64,000 nucleotides of DNA from Sindora glabra (lineage: Eukaryota; Streptophyta; Magnoliopsida; Fabales; Fabaceae), in NCBI GenBank assembly GCA_020226215.1, contig CM035232.1:58847220-58911219 (forward strand), read 5' to 3'. Below the pieces are notes generated by a model that saw only the letters and a program-made list of their open reading frames with translations, was not told where the DNA came from and did no database searches. Below, in pieces: positions 49,193 to 60,039 of the stretch (positions are counted from its first letter, which is position 1; every line of letters begins with the position of its first letter). Both the position numbers and the translations under genes were made by a program.

Positions 49193-49262
49193 GCAAACTA
49201 GCGTAATGGTAAGGCATGACATTCCTTAGCTTGGAGATCCAGGTTCGATTCCTAGTAAATGC
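49193..49262 (+). ncRNA. tRNA-like sequence, probably a tRNA-derived SINE head
   Basis: An A-box-like TAGCGTAATGGTA at 49,199-49,211 and a perfect B-box GGTTCGATTCC at 49,242-49,252, spaced as in a tRNA gene. The T-arm CCAGG/TTCGATT/CCTAG pairs with one mismatch. The acceptor ends (GCAAACT against TAAATGC) pair poorly and no clean anticodon arm forms. A functional tRNA is therefore unlikely; a pol III-type SINE head or tRNA pseudogene fits. It sits inside the CACTA-like element. Confidence 0.6.
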
Positions 49263-49469
49263 AATTATAATTTCTACACAAATAGAATTTTAATGATTTA
49301 TCCTAATTAGATATGAGTCAAAATTATTAATAGATTTTAATAGATGTATAAATAAAATGATAAGATAACACTTGATTGAATTAGTTAGATAATCGATTTA
49401 ATTTAGATATATAAAAATTATTTTAACTAAATATATTAGTTTTATAATTATTTTATTTTATTTTTATCA

Positions 49470-49750
49470 TGAACTTAGCCACGATTTTATTCGTGGCAAT
49501 ATGAATCACTAGCCACGGATGTACTTTTCTTGCTACGTTTGTACTCGTAGCTAAAAGAATCTATTAGCCATAAGTGAATCCATGGTAAAAAAAATCATTT
49601 ATGCTATAGGACTTTTTTTCCCGTGATAATTTTCTTGCCACGCTTACTTGTGCTACGGGACCATTTAACTAATATTTTTGTGGCTAAATAGCATAGCCAT
49701 GGAAATTTTGATCTTGTACCACAATTTTAACCGTGGCAAAAGTGTTAATT
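49470..49750. repeat. Right subterminal repeats of the CACTA-like element
   Basis: Repeated words include TAGCCACG (49,477), CGTGGCAA (49,491), TAGCCACGG (49,511), TTGCCACGC (49,633) and CCGTGGCAAAAG (49,730). They are in both orientations and match the left subterminal words. Confidence 0.85.
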
Positions 49751-49763
49751 TGTTGTAGTGAAT

Positions 49764-50365
49764 GCCTAATCAAGAATAAAAAGCTATAATTTTCTCATTT
49801 TTATAGTCAAAATCAATCCAATAGAGATACATGAGGAAGACATGTTCTTCTTTTTGTAAGAAGAGAAAATAATAACTTCAATTAATTTATAGAGTTGTAA
49901 ATCATTTTCATGAAAAATTATGTAAATAGATGCAACTAGTAAATTTTTAAAGGACACAAATTTTCATTTCAAAAGTAATACCAAAAAAATCACAACAATC
50001 CTTTACTTATAATCTAATACTAATATAACATTATGACGTAGGGATTTATTAGGTATTTGTATAATATATATTCAAAAAGTAGTAATGACTTGAACCTTTG
50101 GATTGAATATAAACTATAAAAATAACATATTCACATTATAAAATGATTCATAACTCTACAATGATGGTGGATTTTTTTATATGAGTTTTGTGCTCATCCT
50201 AACTTAGCAAATACATCTTGAATCTTATCAAATAATTCTTAAGAAGTAGCTTCTCACTTCTATACTTGCAAAGGGTATATTCATCATAGCTGTCCATAAT
50301 TGCTTTAGTACCCCATGTAAAGTTATGAATTCATTAATAACAAAAGTTTAACCTTTCACATTGTA
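49764..50365. other. Stretch without recognisable gene between two insertions
   Basis: Moderately AT-rich. A minus-strand reading near 50,210-50,340 is briefly open but matches no family I recognise. It is probably older repeat sequence. Confidence 0.4.
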
Positions 50366-50370
50366 GATAT

Positions 50371-52044
50371 TGTTGGTGTGTGTTCTAGGAGCTAATTATA
50401 GAGATAATTGTAATAAATGCATAATGTATTATATTTTATTTCAACCAATTTAAATTATTATATTTTGTTTCATATTCTATCACTCTATGTAATTTATAAC
50501 TTAATATAATAATTATCCCTGAAATAGTGTTACTATTCCTAAAATGCCCCTAGTCAAGTATTATTGCGAAATAAATAGTAATAATATATTGAGATTAGCA
50601 TGTATAGTGACTGATGATTATGAATCATGGATATGTAATATCAAGTCAATACATGAGTATATTGTTAGTGAATAATGTATTGGACTGACCTATTGTGAGA
50701 ATACTACATAGATAGACGTGTCATTAGTTATTCTTATATGATCATAAATCCATATAATTCTTTAACCCTAAGTCACTACGGTTCTCTACATGAGGAGTTA
50801 CTTACTTTGATATTATTTTATGTCACCTTTAATCAAGATGAAGAGTAGGGCATTGATTGGGTGTGTTACGAATCATGCAAAAGGAAATGAGTGATGTAGA
50901 TGAGATTTTATTACTCTTGTATAAAAGAGAGATATCCTTGGACCCCTTTATTGAGTGAGATTAAGAAATATATGACCATGCTCAAATGGATCAATATGAG
51001 ATATTGATCATTTGCTTAAGTTAGTTTACTCCATATCAAGAAACATAAATTGAACATAAATGAGAATGACGCATTCCGTGCCTCTAGTTTGATTTGGATA
51101 TTATTATAAAAGGGACTATGTTACAAAATGTTATTCACACATTAAATGGATATTGAGTCACATACAATTTGTACTACTTGGGTGGCAGTAATGTATTGCT
51201 AGATGCTGCTCACTATCTATGGTCCATAAGTGGGCCATTACTAATGTAGTAAAAACTTACAGGGTCACACAAAAAGAGTAGGAATGAGACAATAATTAAT
51301 TGGGCTTTAGTTGGATTGAAATCCAATTAATTGGATTTATTTTCGTGCATATATATTTTTATTAAGATAATAATATATTTTTTTCACATAATATATATAG
51401 ATAATATTATGTGATATTATTTAATATTAAAGTAATATCAAATAATTACGTTATTAGATATTAGATAATTATATTATAAGATAATATTATTATCTAATAT
51501 ATGATAATTATATGTTAATTTAATATTAGATAAATATATTATGAGATAATATTATTATCTAATAGTAGATAATTAGTAGATAACTCTTATCTCTCTTCGC
51601 TCTCTCTAAGATAAAGATAAGGTGATAGTTGTTAAGTGTGATTAGGATTCTTTTGAACCATTATCCTAGTAGGACTAGGATTGTGATATGCCTTAGTTCT
51701 AAGAAAAAGACTTGAAAACAGCAGTTTCAAAAATGCACATAAGCTTCCATTAAACCCTAAATCACTCAAAAAATGCCCAATCTTAATCCTAGTAGAAGAG
51801 ACGAATCCTAGCAGCTTCATGGAGGGAAGAAGTCATTATTCGCTTCGTGTGGATATCGTAGAGATGTTGTACCTTTCGGCTAGCATTTGATTTATCTTGG
51901 TTTTTCAAGGAATTGTTCAGAAAGAATACGAGCACAAATAAGATAAAACTATAATATTGATTTATGTCCTTTTGTATGGATCCTAGGTAGGATTTGGATC
52001 AAAATTTTAAAATTCCACTACGTATATTGATATGAAACCTAACA
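50371..52044 (+). mobile_element. Solo LTR (copia-type appearance), 1.67 kb
   Basis: Starts TGTTGGTGTGTG and ends ATGAAACCTAACA, so its ends are TGTTRGGT inverted repeats. It is flanked by GATAT (50,366-50,370) and GGTAT (52,045-52,049), a 5-bp duplication with one mismatch. The 3' part (GGATCC..ATTCCACTACGTATATTGA) has the look of a plant LTR U5. It has an internal TAATATTAGATAAT-type repeat block at 51,370-51,580. The minus-strand ORF at 51,632-51,820 is not a recognised protein. No gag or pol present. Confidence 0.65.
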
Positions 52045-52049
52045 GGTAT

Positions 52050-52523
52050 AATATTACATTAACGAAATATAAGACTTTGATAAGAATAAATTTATCCACT
52101 ACTCCTTAAATTTTTAATGCACTAGAAATGTAACCTTATTGTTAACATTTCTTATAAAATTTTAATTGAGGTTACCTTTGAACTATCATTCACATGTTTT
52201 TTAATCAGTAAAACCAAACTTTATAATTGACATCAATGTGATATATTCAACTAAAATTATCTCTATTAGTTGGTAATAATTTCATAACTCCTATAGTTCA
52301 CCTGATTAGGGTTTAATGAAGGATCTACTAGCATTGATCCAAAGATATGAATAACATGTTACCATATTTCAATACATGATATATATGTATTTATACATTC
52401 ATAAATATAGGTACTACAATGTACCTTATCTTAGTTCAAGATAAAATAATATTCATATATCCAAAGATAGGTATTATAATTAACCTTATCTCAACTCAAT
52501 AGGTATTTATATTTACCTTTCAT
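52050..52523. repeat. Older repeat, left half, interrupted by the copia element
   Basis: Carries recurring ATAGGTAYTAYAAT..ACCTTATCTYARYTCAA units near 52,408 and 52,466. Related words (CTTATCTCC, GAAGATAAGTACTTA) continue right of the copia element at 59,681-59,790, so the two parts are one sequence split by the insertion. Confidence 0.5.
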
Positions 52524-52528
52524 TTCTT
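52524..52528. repeat. Target-site duplication (left), TTCTT
   Basis: TTCTT directly before the LTR and repeated exactly at 59,676-59,680. Confidence 0.85.
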
Positions 52529-52971
52529 TGCTAAAAATTAAAGTTTTATAAATTAATGATCCTAATTAAATCATGTGAAAAGATAATATTAAACTTAGAT
52601 TAAATAATTTATTGTTATCTGATGAATCCATTATGAGATTAATATGGAATTAGGATTTGTTGCAAGCCACGAACTATTCATGATTGATCTTCATTATGAA
52701 CTTCAATAAGGATTTGCTACTTTTATCAAAACTTTTCTAATATCGATGGGGAGTGTTTGAAATCAATCATAAGGTTTAAGAATAACGACTCGTGTTTATA
52801 TATATTAATAACATTAGTGGGTCAATCCATTACCGAGAATCACCCATTACTACATTAGTTGGGTTAGATTACTGCTAGGCTTAAACTATTCAGTCACTTT
52901 AATATTAGTCCAAACTCTTTTACATCTTATCTTATTATTGAATTAATAGGTCTACAATATAAAATCTAATA
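52529..52971 (-). repeat. 3' LTR of the copia element
   Basis: 443 bp. Reading the minus strand it starts TATTAGATTTTATATTG (expected TG start changed to TA) and ends TTTTTAGCA. Shares ATTAGTGGGTCAAYCCATT and GGAATTAGGATTTGTTG-like words with the other LTR. Confidence 0.93.
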
Positions 52972-52982
52972 ATCTCCCACTT
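52972..52982 (-). other. Polypurine tract
   Basis: AAGTGGGAGAT on the minus strand, directly before the 3' LTR; a typical copia sequence. Confidence 0.85.
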
Positions 52983-53429
52983 AGACTATGTAATTCAATA
53001 ATACTAGTCACTTTAATAAAATGTAAAAGAAAATTATAATATCTTTATACCCATTAGTTTGATTGAGATCATAAATGTCTAGTAACATAAAATATAGTCT
53101 TTAATAGGGATATCAATGAAATATATATACACTATACATTTATATCTCACTCACCATATATAATATCCAGTAAGGATATACATAATAAGATTGGGCTTAA
53201 TAAGATTTATATAATAAAATTGTGACAATATATGTAAATCTTTACACATTAGGTCAAAATATCCATCTAAGATGCTAAATGAGAATAATAATTCTCAACA
53301 TAGTATTAGGACAAGGTCTAAACATCTCTATAAATATACTATAACAAAAATTTGCACAATATATGGTAAAACATGATTAAACTAAAACATTAAAAGACTT
53401 AGTTAATCCCATATTAATTACATAATCTT

Positions 53430-56400
53430 AATATATTCCTACCACTAAGCCTTTAGTTAATGGAACTGTAAGCATATGATCTATGAAAATATGTTCAATA
53501 CTTATGATATTCTCGTGTATCTTCTCTCGCACAAACTAGTAGTTTATATCAAAATGCTTTGTACAAGCAAAACTTTTATTGTTATAAGAGAAGTTTATAG
53601 TAGTAGTATTGTCATAATATATTGTTAAAGGTATAGAGATGCTCTCAATAATCTCAAAACCAACCATAAATTTCCTTAACCATACAGTAATGCAAGTGGC
53701 TTTATAATAGCGACATATTCTACTTCTATAATGGAGGTTGTTATTAAGGATTGCTTAATACATTTTCATAACACAACTCCTCTTGTCATTATAAAGATGT
53801 ATCCAAATGTCGATTTGTGATCATCTAGATAACTAGCCAAATCTGAATTCGAGTAACTTATAATTGTGAGATCTTCAATCTCTTACAGGTCAATATATAA
53901 TCTTTTATATCTTGTAGGTATCTTACAACTCTCTTTGCAGTAGTTTAATATTTTTAACTAAGATGACTCAAATATCTCCTTAGTACACCAATACCATAAG
54001 GCAAATCAGGACGTATACATACCTAAGTATACATTAAGCTACTAACAATCGATGCATATAAGAAATTTTTCATTTTTTCTATTTCAACATCATTTTAAGG
54101 ATACTAGGACTTAAAGAAAATTTTCTTTTTTGAAATAGGTGTGAAAACTTGAGAGTAGGTTAATATGTTTAACCTTTTCAATACTTTCTCAATGTACGTC
54201 TGCTGAAATAAACCAAACAAACCCTAGGATCTGTTATGATGGATCTTTATCCTTTAAACATAAGAGGTATTTCCAAGATATTTTATATCAAAATGTTTGG
54301 ATGACATTTATTTTGTCTCAATCAGTAAGTTTACATTATTGGTACTATACAACAAAATTACCTACACTCATCAATATATAAATATACTAGTTTATTGTAT
54401 TCTCTTTGAACCTAAGGGAAGTTACTTACCTCATCAAACTTGAGGTATCACTATTTAGAAGCTTGTTTTAAACTATAAATAGACTTTTTAAGTTAACATA
54501 CAAGATGCTCTTTTCCCTTTTCTTAGAAACCATCTAGCTAATTTATATAAATATTCTATGTTAAATCTCCATTTAAGAAAGCTCTTTTTACATCCATCTA
54601 ATATAACTTTAAATCAAAAGAAGCCAACAAAGCCATGACAACATAAAATAAGCCTTTAGTTGAAACTGATGAAAAAGTTTCTTTATAGTCTATACTTTCC
54701 TTTTAGGAATAGCTTTTTGCTACCAATCTAGCTTTATACCTTTCAACTTCACCTCGAGCACCCATCTTGGTCTTAAAGACCTATTTACTTCAGATTGATT
54801 TACAACCTATAAAAAGTTCTACTAAATCCCACACTTGATTCTTATCCATTAAAGTTAACTCATCCTTCATAACATTCATCCAATTAAAATAGTTTGAATT
54901 GGATATAGCTTTAAAAAAGGTGTTAAAATTAGTATCGTTATTAATATCATGTTCATGCTCTTATAAATATACACAATAATTATTAGGAATTGCTAATCTG
55001 TGAACTCTATGAGATCTCCTTAATGGAATTTTTTCCTTTACTTCATCTAGCTTAATATCTTTTGCCATTAGCTATACTAGATTAATTAGTGGAGTGACAA
55101 AATATAATTCTCCCAATGTTGGTGCTAATGGAATAATTGTTCTATCTTTATAGAAATTCATGATGTGTGGTATTTGGCTCCCATTATTTAACTTATCCTT
55201 AAAGAAAATGGCTTGATTAGACTCAATTACTCTAGTCGAATAAGTTAGATAGTAAAATCTGCTTCCCTTTGAGCCACTGCAATGCCCAATGAAGTGACCA
55301 CTAATAGTTTTTGAATTAAGCTTCCTTATATATGGAATGCACAATTTCACTTTAGCTTTGCAACCCTAAACTCGAAATATTGCAAACTAGGCTTTTTATT
55401 ATATAATAGTTCGTAAAAAGGTCTTAGGTAAATTAGGAACTTGTTTAGAATGCAGGCTACTATTTTCAATGCATCACCTTAGAAGAATTTTGGTAATAAA
55501 GTATGGGTCAATGTGTATCCCCCATATCCATAAAAGTTATATTCCTCTTTTTTACAATTCCATTTTATTCTAGTGTACTAAGCATGGTGTAACTTGTTTA
55601 AATTTCAAAATCTTGTAAGTATCTTGTAAAAGGACCAGGGTTTATTCTTGTTTCATCATATTTACCATAATACTTAACACCTCTATTATAATTAATGCAC
55701 TTTATCTATTTCTTAATTTTAGTTTAATTGTTGCTTTGAATGACTTGAAGGTTTTTAGCAATTCTAATTTCTCACTGAGCAACTTTACTCCACCAAATCC
55801 AGAGCAATCATCAATGAATGTGATGGAATATTTGTAACCACCCATAGCATTAGGTGTGATAGGCCTACTGATGTCAATATAGATTAGTTCTAAAACATTC
55901 TGCTTTCTACTTCTCTTACCCTTTCTAACTTTAGCTATAAGTTTCCCTTTAATGTAATCTACACATTTTTCAAAATTCGAGAAGTCCATATCATGAATTA
56001 CTTCTCTCTTCACAAGTTTTTAAATTCTTTCTTCAAAGATATCTCCTAATTATCTATACCATAACATTGAATATCTTTTATCAATTCGACACCTTTTCTT
56101 AGCTATAATAAAGTTTATTGAATTTGCGAAATTAAGATATAAATTAACTTCATATAATCGATCACACATAAAACTAGTACAAATAATATAAGATTTATAA
56201 AATAATTTAATTTTTCCATTTCCAAAATAACAAGAGTATCCAATAGAATTCAAAGCAACAACTGATATTAAATTCCTTCTCATAGAAGATACATAAATTA
56301 CATTATTTAATAAAAGCTCATATTTGGTCTTCAATTTTAACTTCATTAGTCCTATATGCTCCATTTCAGCTTTATCTCCATTTTTGAGTTTTACAATTAG

Positions 56401-56530
56401 CTCTTCTTCATTTGGTTTCCTTAGATTTGTTAGCACTTGAAAATAACTAGTCACATGAATAGTTGCACCAATGTCTAACCACCAAGAATTTAATGGTCTA
56501 TTAATAATGTTTGATTCAAAATAGACTAGA
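53430..56530 (-). pseudogene. Copia pol (protease, integrase, RT, RNase H), decayed
   Basis: Minus strand, right to left. Protease at 56,530-56,400: WWLDIGATIHVT, with the catalytic DSG read as DIG, then GDKAEMEHIG and SMRRNLISV. Integrase at 56,070-55,080: the zinc-site LWHxRLGH is LWYR.LGD, so both His are lost, then FEKCVDYIKGKL, YIDISRPITPNAMGGYKYS, ITFIDDCSGF, and the C-terminal GHCSGSKGSRFYYLTYSTRV. Reverse transcriptase from 54,870: MDKNQVWDLVE, KARLVAKSYS, MDVKRAFLNGDL near 54,565-54,598, FDIKYLGNTSYVF; I find no intact YVDD. RNase H to about 53,440: KHFDINY.FVREKI and VPLTKGL. Together these would make and integrate cDNA. Stops and lost catalytic or zinc residues show it is dead. Confidence 0.92.
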
Positions 56531-56539
56531 GTTAGATGG

Positions 56540-57473
56540 GTACCTTTCTTTTTCTTTTTAACCTCTTTCTTGTATTTAAAATAGTTTACTTTCTTATTCC
56601 TATACTTTTTGTAGAATCTGTTGTTACCTTTAAATTAGGCCTTATTTAGCTTATAGCTCTATTATCCACTAGATTCATTTTTCTCACCTTTCTTCCTTCC
56701 ATGGTTATAATATCCTTTGCTATCTTTCTGATTAAACTTTTCACCATGATCTAAACATGTGCCATGAGAGGTATAATTAACTACCTAAGCTTTTCCTTTC
56801 TTTATGTCTTCCTCTACTTGTGTAATGATTGAAATTAACTCGTTAATAGTCTATTTTGATTTTTAGTATCACAAGATGCTTTCAAGATCTCAAATTGAGG
56901 TAGAAAGGACTCTAGTATACACTAAGTCAAATAACTTTCTCCCTAATCAACTTGCATGATTTTCAACTTGTTATAATAATTAACCAATCTCAGAATGTGC
57001 TATCTCACTCCACTGACACTATTATACATTAATTTCTTAAGTAATGAAAGATATCGTCCCTTCTCAGTCTTATCAAACTTTTTATACTTTTTAATTATGG
57101 AATCCAAGAACTTTTTTGCATTTGTCATATTAGGAATGCTTTTTATTATTGTTTTGTCGATTATATACTTCATTACCATTAAACACACTTTGTTAGAATG
57201 AGTTTACTTTTCATGATGATTGTTTTGATTTACTATAGACTCAACATTGATTTGAAGTTTTATTTGCCTAATCTTGAAATCAAGGTTAAAAACTGCTAGA
57301 TGCAACTTCAATGATACAGTCTAGTCCTCATAATTTATCCCATTAAGCATCTTAATCACAATTAATTGGATAGGTATAATAGGATTATTAGTTACTAATT
57401 GGATTTTTTTGAGGCATTTACCATTAAGTGATTTATATGAATCATTAATCTTTCTTTCAAGGAGTTTTTCCAT
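56540..57473 (-). pseudogene. Copia gag (UBN2 type), decayed
   Basis: Start Met at 57,471-57,473 ([11 protein letters not shown]), then the N-terminal INYEDWTVSLKLHLA segment near 57,310, and CLMVMKYIIDKTIIKSIPNM..AKKFLDSIIKKYKKF..EKGRYLSLLKKL at 57,188-57,010, typical of copia gag (YxxWxxxMxxxL, AKExWxxLxxxF). The zinc-knuckle region near 56,690-56,740 reads KGYYNHGRKKGE, with the Cys changed. Frameshifts and stops lie between 56,990 and 56,560. The product would form the particle shell. Confidence 0.85.
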
Positions 57474-58592
57474 TTTTAATATAATTCTATCCTTTAAAAA
57501 AATAAAAAACTATTTAAGCATAAAAAGAGCTAAGGAAAAAAAATTTGAAATATTAATGCATGTTTAACTTTAATCATAATAGAAATATTCCCAAGTAAGC
57601 TATACAATTAAGCTCAATATTACACTGTAAGGCCCTAACATAATACAAGGACTGAATATTATTTTCCTAAAATTTTAACATCAATAGGGTGATAAAAATT
57701 TTAGAAACTACTCATTCCTACACTTATGTCATCACCAAAAAATCATATCAATAATATTATATTGAGAGAGTATTAAAATATTATAAATATGATACTATTC
57801 TTAGTCTAACTATCATTTTATCAAAGAAAATGAACAAAATTCTATGCAATTAAGCTCATAATAGGTAAGTTCACAATTACACAAAATTTCATAGTATAAT
57901 TTAAGCATAAACTATTTTCTAAAATTATTTTCCTATATATACATATATATAGAAAAATAATTAATAGACCAAGAAATGTCCAAAAAATTTCACAAAATAT
58001 ATGTGGAAGCCCACAATACAATAATATTATAATAAAATTTTCAGACTAAAATAAAATTATATGACTATCCAAATTAAATAGATAAAAATAATTAAAATAT
58101 TTTTAATTTAAAAAATATGGAAAATATCCAAAAAATAAAATGGATGGGAGAGTCAAACTTAAGAGTTACATTTTAGATGCATTTTTTACATATAATAATG
58201 CCTTAATGTATTTTAATGCTTTTAATGCAAAAAATTTTCAAGGAAATTGCATTTAAAATCCATTTCAATGATTTAAAAATTTTAGAATTCAACCATGGAG
58301 TTTTAATGGCTCTTCCTTTGAAAACTTTGTATTTAAACACTTACAAATGCCAAAATATATTTTCGTTAATGATAGAAATCATTAAAACAAAAAATACATT
58401 CAAAAGGAATGATTTGAACATTAAACTTTTAATTTTGAAATTACTTTAAATTTCCCAAAATAAAGATATATTGGATAAAATTATATTCATATATTGTTAC
58501 AATGATTTGTACATATATAGTTTCATACTAGACAACATATATATATATACTAGACAAAAGTTTAACTGAAATAAACATATATGGTTCCTAAG

Positions 58593-58665
<73 letters not shown>

Positions 58666-59194
58666 GTATGTATATATGTATGTATGTATGTATGTATATA
58701 TGTATGTATGTATGTATATGCATATATGGTTTCTGAATGCCACCCTTTCATCTACATACATGAAAATCATATACTTACATGTATATATGAAAAATAATAT
58801 TCATATTGAAAAGAAAAAAAATGAAATTTAAAGTGAAATGATCTCAAAAACCATAGTAATAAAACATGATATTTATCATGCCAAAAAGAAAGAAATAAAT
58901 TCTTAGAAAAAAATCATATGCAATTCATCCAATAAAATAAAATTCATCCAAAAACACATACAATATATGGATGAATCATATAAAAATTTCTTATATATAC
59001 AATGTGTATATCATTCACAAAGAACAAAAATAATACATATAAAGTACAAAATAAATATTTTGAGCACTATCAAATAACTTTGAAATTCATAGCAATTTTC
59101 AGTTAGGACAATTCATCACAAAATATAATATAATTCAAAACCTAAAATTTGATTCTTGAATTCACATAATAATATATACAATTCACATTATTCA
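57474..59194 (-). other. Long untranslated leader of the copia element
   Basis: About 1.7 kb between the primer-binding site and gag. AT-rich, no coding motif, and includes the compound microsatellite at 58,596-58,722. Copia leaders are usually much shorter, so expansion or an undetected insertion is likely. The plus-strand ORF at 58,216-58,449 has no family motif. Confidence 0.55.
58596..58722. repeat. Compound microsatellite (TA)n then (TATG)n
   Basis: Alternating TA to about 58,652, then TATG/TGTA tetranucleotides to 58,722 with TATATA interruptions. It generates the artificial Tyr/Thr/His-Ile repeat ORFs on the minus strand. Confidence 0.96.
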
Positions 59195-59195
59195 C

Positions 59196-59209
59196 CAACT
59201 CTGATACTA
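59196..59209 (-). other. Primer-binding site (initiator Met-tRNA type)
   Basis: Minus strand reads TAGTATCAGAGTTG, against the usual TGGTATCAGAGC. It begins 2 bp inside the 5' LTR. Confidence 0.8.
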
Positions 59210-59211
59210 AT

Positions 59212-59675
59212 TGCCAAAAATTAAAGTTTTATAAAATAATAATCCTAATTAAATTATGTGAAAAAATAATGTTAAATGTGGATAAAATAATTTATTATTA
59301 CTTGATGAATTCATTATGAGATGAATATAGAATTAGGATTTGTTGTAGGCATAAACTATTCATAATTAGTCTTGATCACAAACTCCAATAAGGATTTGTC
59401 GCTCCTATCAATCCTAGATGAAAACTTGATTGGGGAGACTTTCTAATACTAATGAGTAGTGTTTAGAATTAATTATAAGGTTTAAGAGTAGCGACCCTTT
59501 ATTTATATATTAATAATATTAGTGGGTCAACCCATTGCCGAAAATCACCCGTTACCACATAATTAAGTTAGATTATCACTGGGCCTAAAATATTCAGTTA
59601 CTTTAATACTAGCCCAAACTTTTTTACATCTTATTTTATTATTGAATTAATAAATCCATAATAAAAAATATAATA
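59212..59675 (-). repeat. 5' LTR of the copia element
   Basis: 464 bp; minus strand starts TATTATATTTT and ends TTTTTGGCA. It contains about 30 bp absent from the 3' LTR (near 59,405-59,435). Confidence 0.93.
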
Positions 59676-59680
59676 TTCTT
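59676..59680. repeat. Target-site duplication (right), TTCTT
   Basis: Identical to 52,524-52,528. Confidence 0.85.
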
Positions 59681-59809
59681 TAAATAGGAACTATACTTTA
59701 CTATATCTTTATTGAAGATAAGTACTTACTCATAACCTACCTTATATTCATTGAAGAAAGTTACTTAGTGCTTATCTTATCTCCATGTTTAAAAACACTT
59801 ACCTTCTTT

Positions 59810-60039
59810 GTTTATTTGCATTATTCATCAATGTTAGTTCAAATATTCACTTTGCATTGATTTCTCAATAGAAATATTATAATTTCTATATACATATTCA
59901 TGATATATGAATCTTTAGAAAAGTGTTTATTTGCATTCTTCATCAATGCTAGTTCAAATATCCACTTTGCATTGATTTCTCAATAGAAATATTATAATTT
60001 ATATTTACATATTCATGATAAAAAAAAGTGTTTTATACT
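59810..60039. repeat. Two-copy 115-bp tandem duplication
   Basis: GTTTATTTGCATTMTTCATC begins at 59,810 and 59,925; both copies include TTTGCATTGATTTCTCAATA. Nearly identical. Confidence 0.95.

Larger units (their letters stand above)
46885..49760. mobile_element. Complete-ended non-autonomous CACTA-like element, 2.9 kb
   Basis: Left end CACTACACCAAATTAA and right end TTAATTTGTTGTAGTG are inverted copies (15 of 16 positions). The 3-bp duplication AAT lies at 46,882-46,884 and 49,761-49,763. Both ends carry subterminal repeats with GCCACGG/CCGTGGC-type words, a hallmark of CACTA elements. No transposase coding is present, so movement would need an enzyme from elsewhere. The interior from about 47,420 to 49,460 is extremely AT-rich and holds one tRNA-like sequence. 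Confidence 0.9.
52529..59675 (-). mobile_element. Full-length decayed Ty1/copia retrotransposon, 7.1 kb
   Basis: LTRs at 52,529-52,971 (3') and 59,212-59,675 (5'), a TTCTT duplication on both sides, a Met-tRNA-type primer site next to the 5' LTR and a polypurine tract next to the 3' LTR. Gag, protease, integrase, RT and RNase H follow in copia order on the minus strand. All are broken. The LTRs differ by substitutions and an indel of roughly 30 bp, so the insertion is old. A 1.7-kb leader lies between the 5' LTR and gag. Confidence 0.95.

Noticed and set aside
49193..49262. Functional tRNA gene
   Set aside because: The A and B boxes are good but the acceptor stem does not pair and no clean anticodon arm forms.
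58497..58770. Two overlapping minus-strand ORFs with Tyr/Thr/His-Ile repeats
   Set aside because: They are produced by the (TA)n(TATG)n microsatellite in the copia leader.
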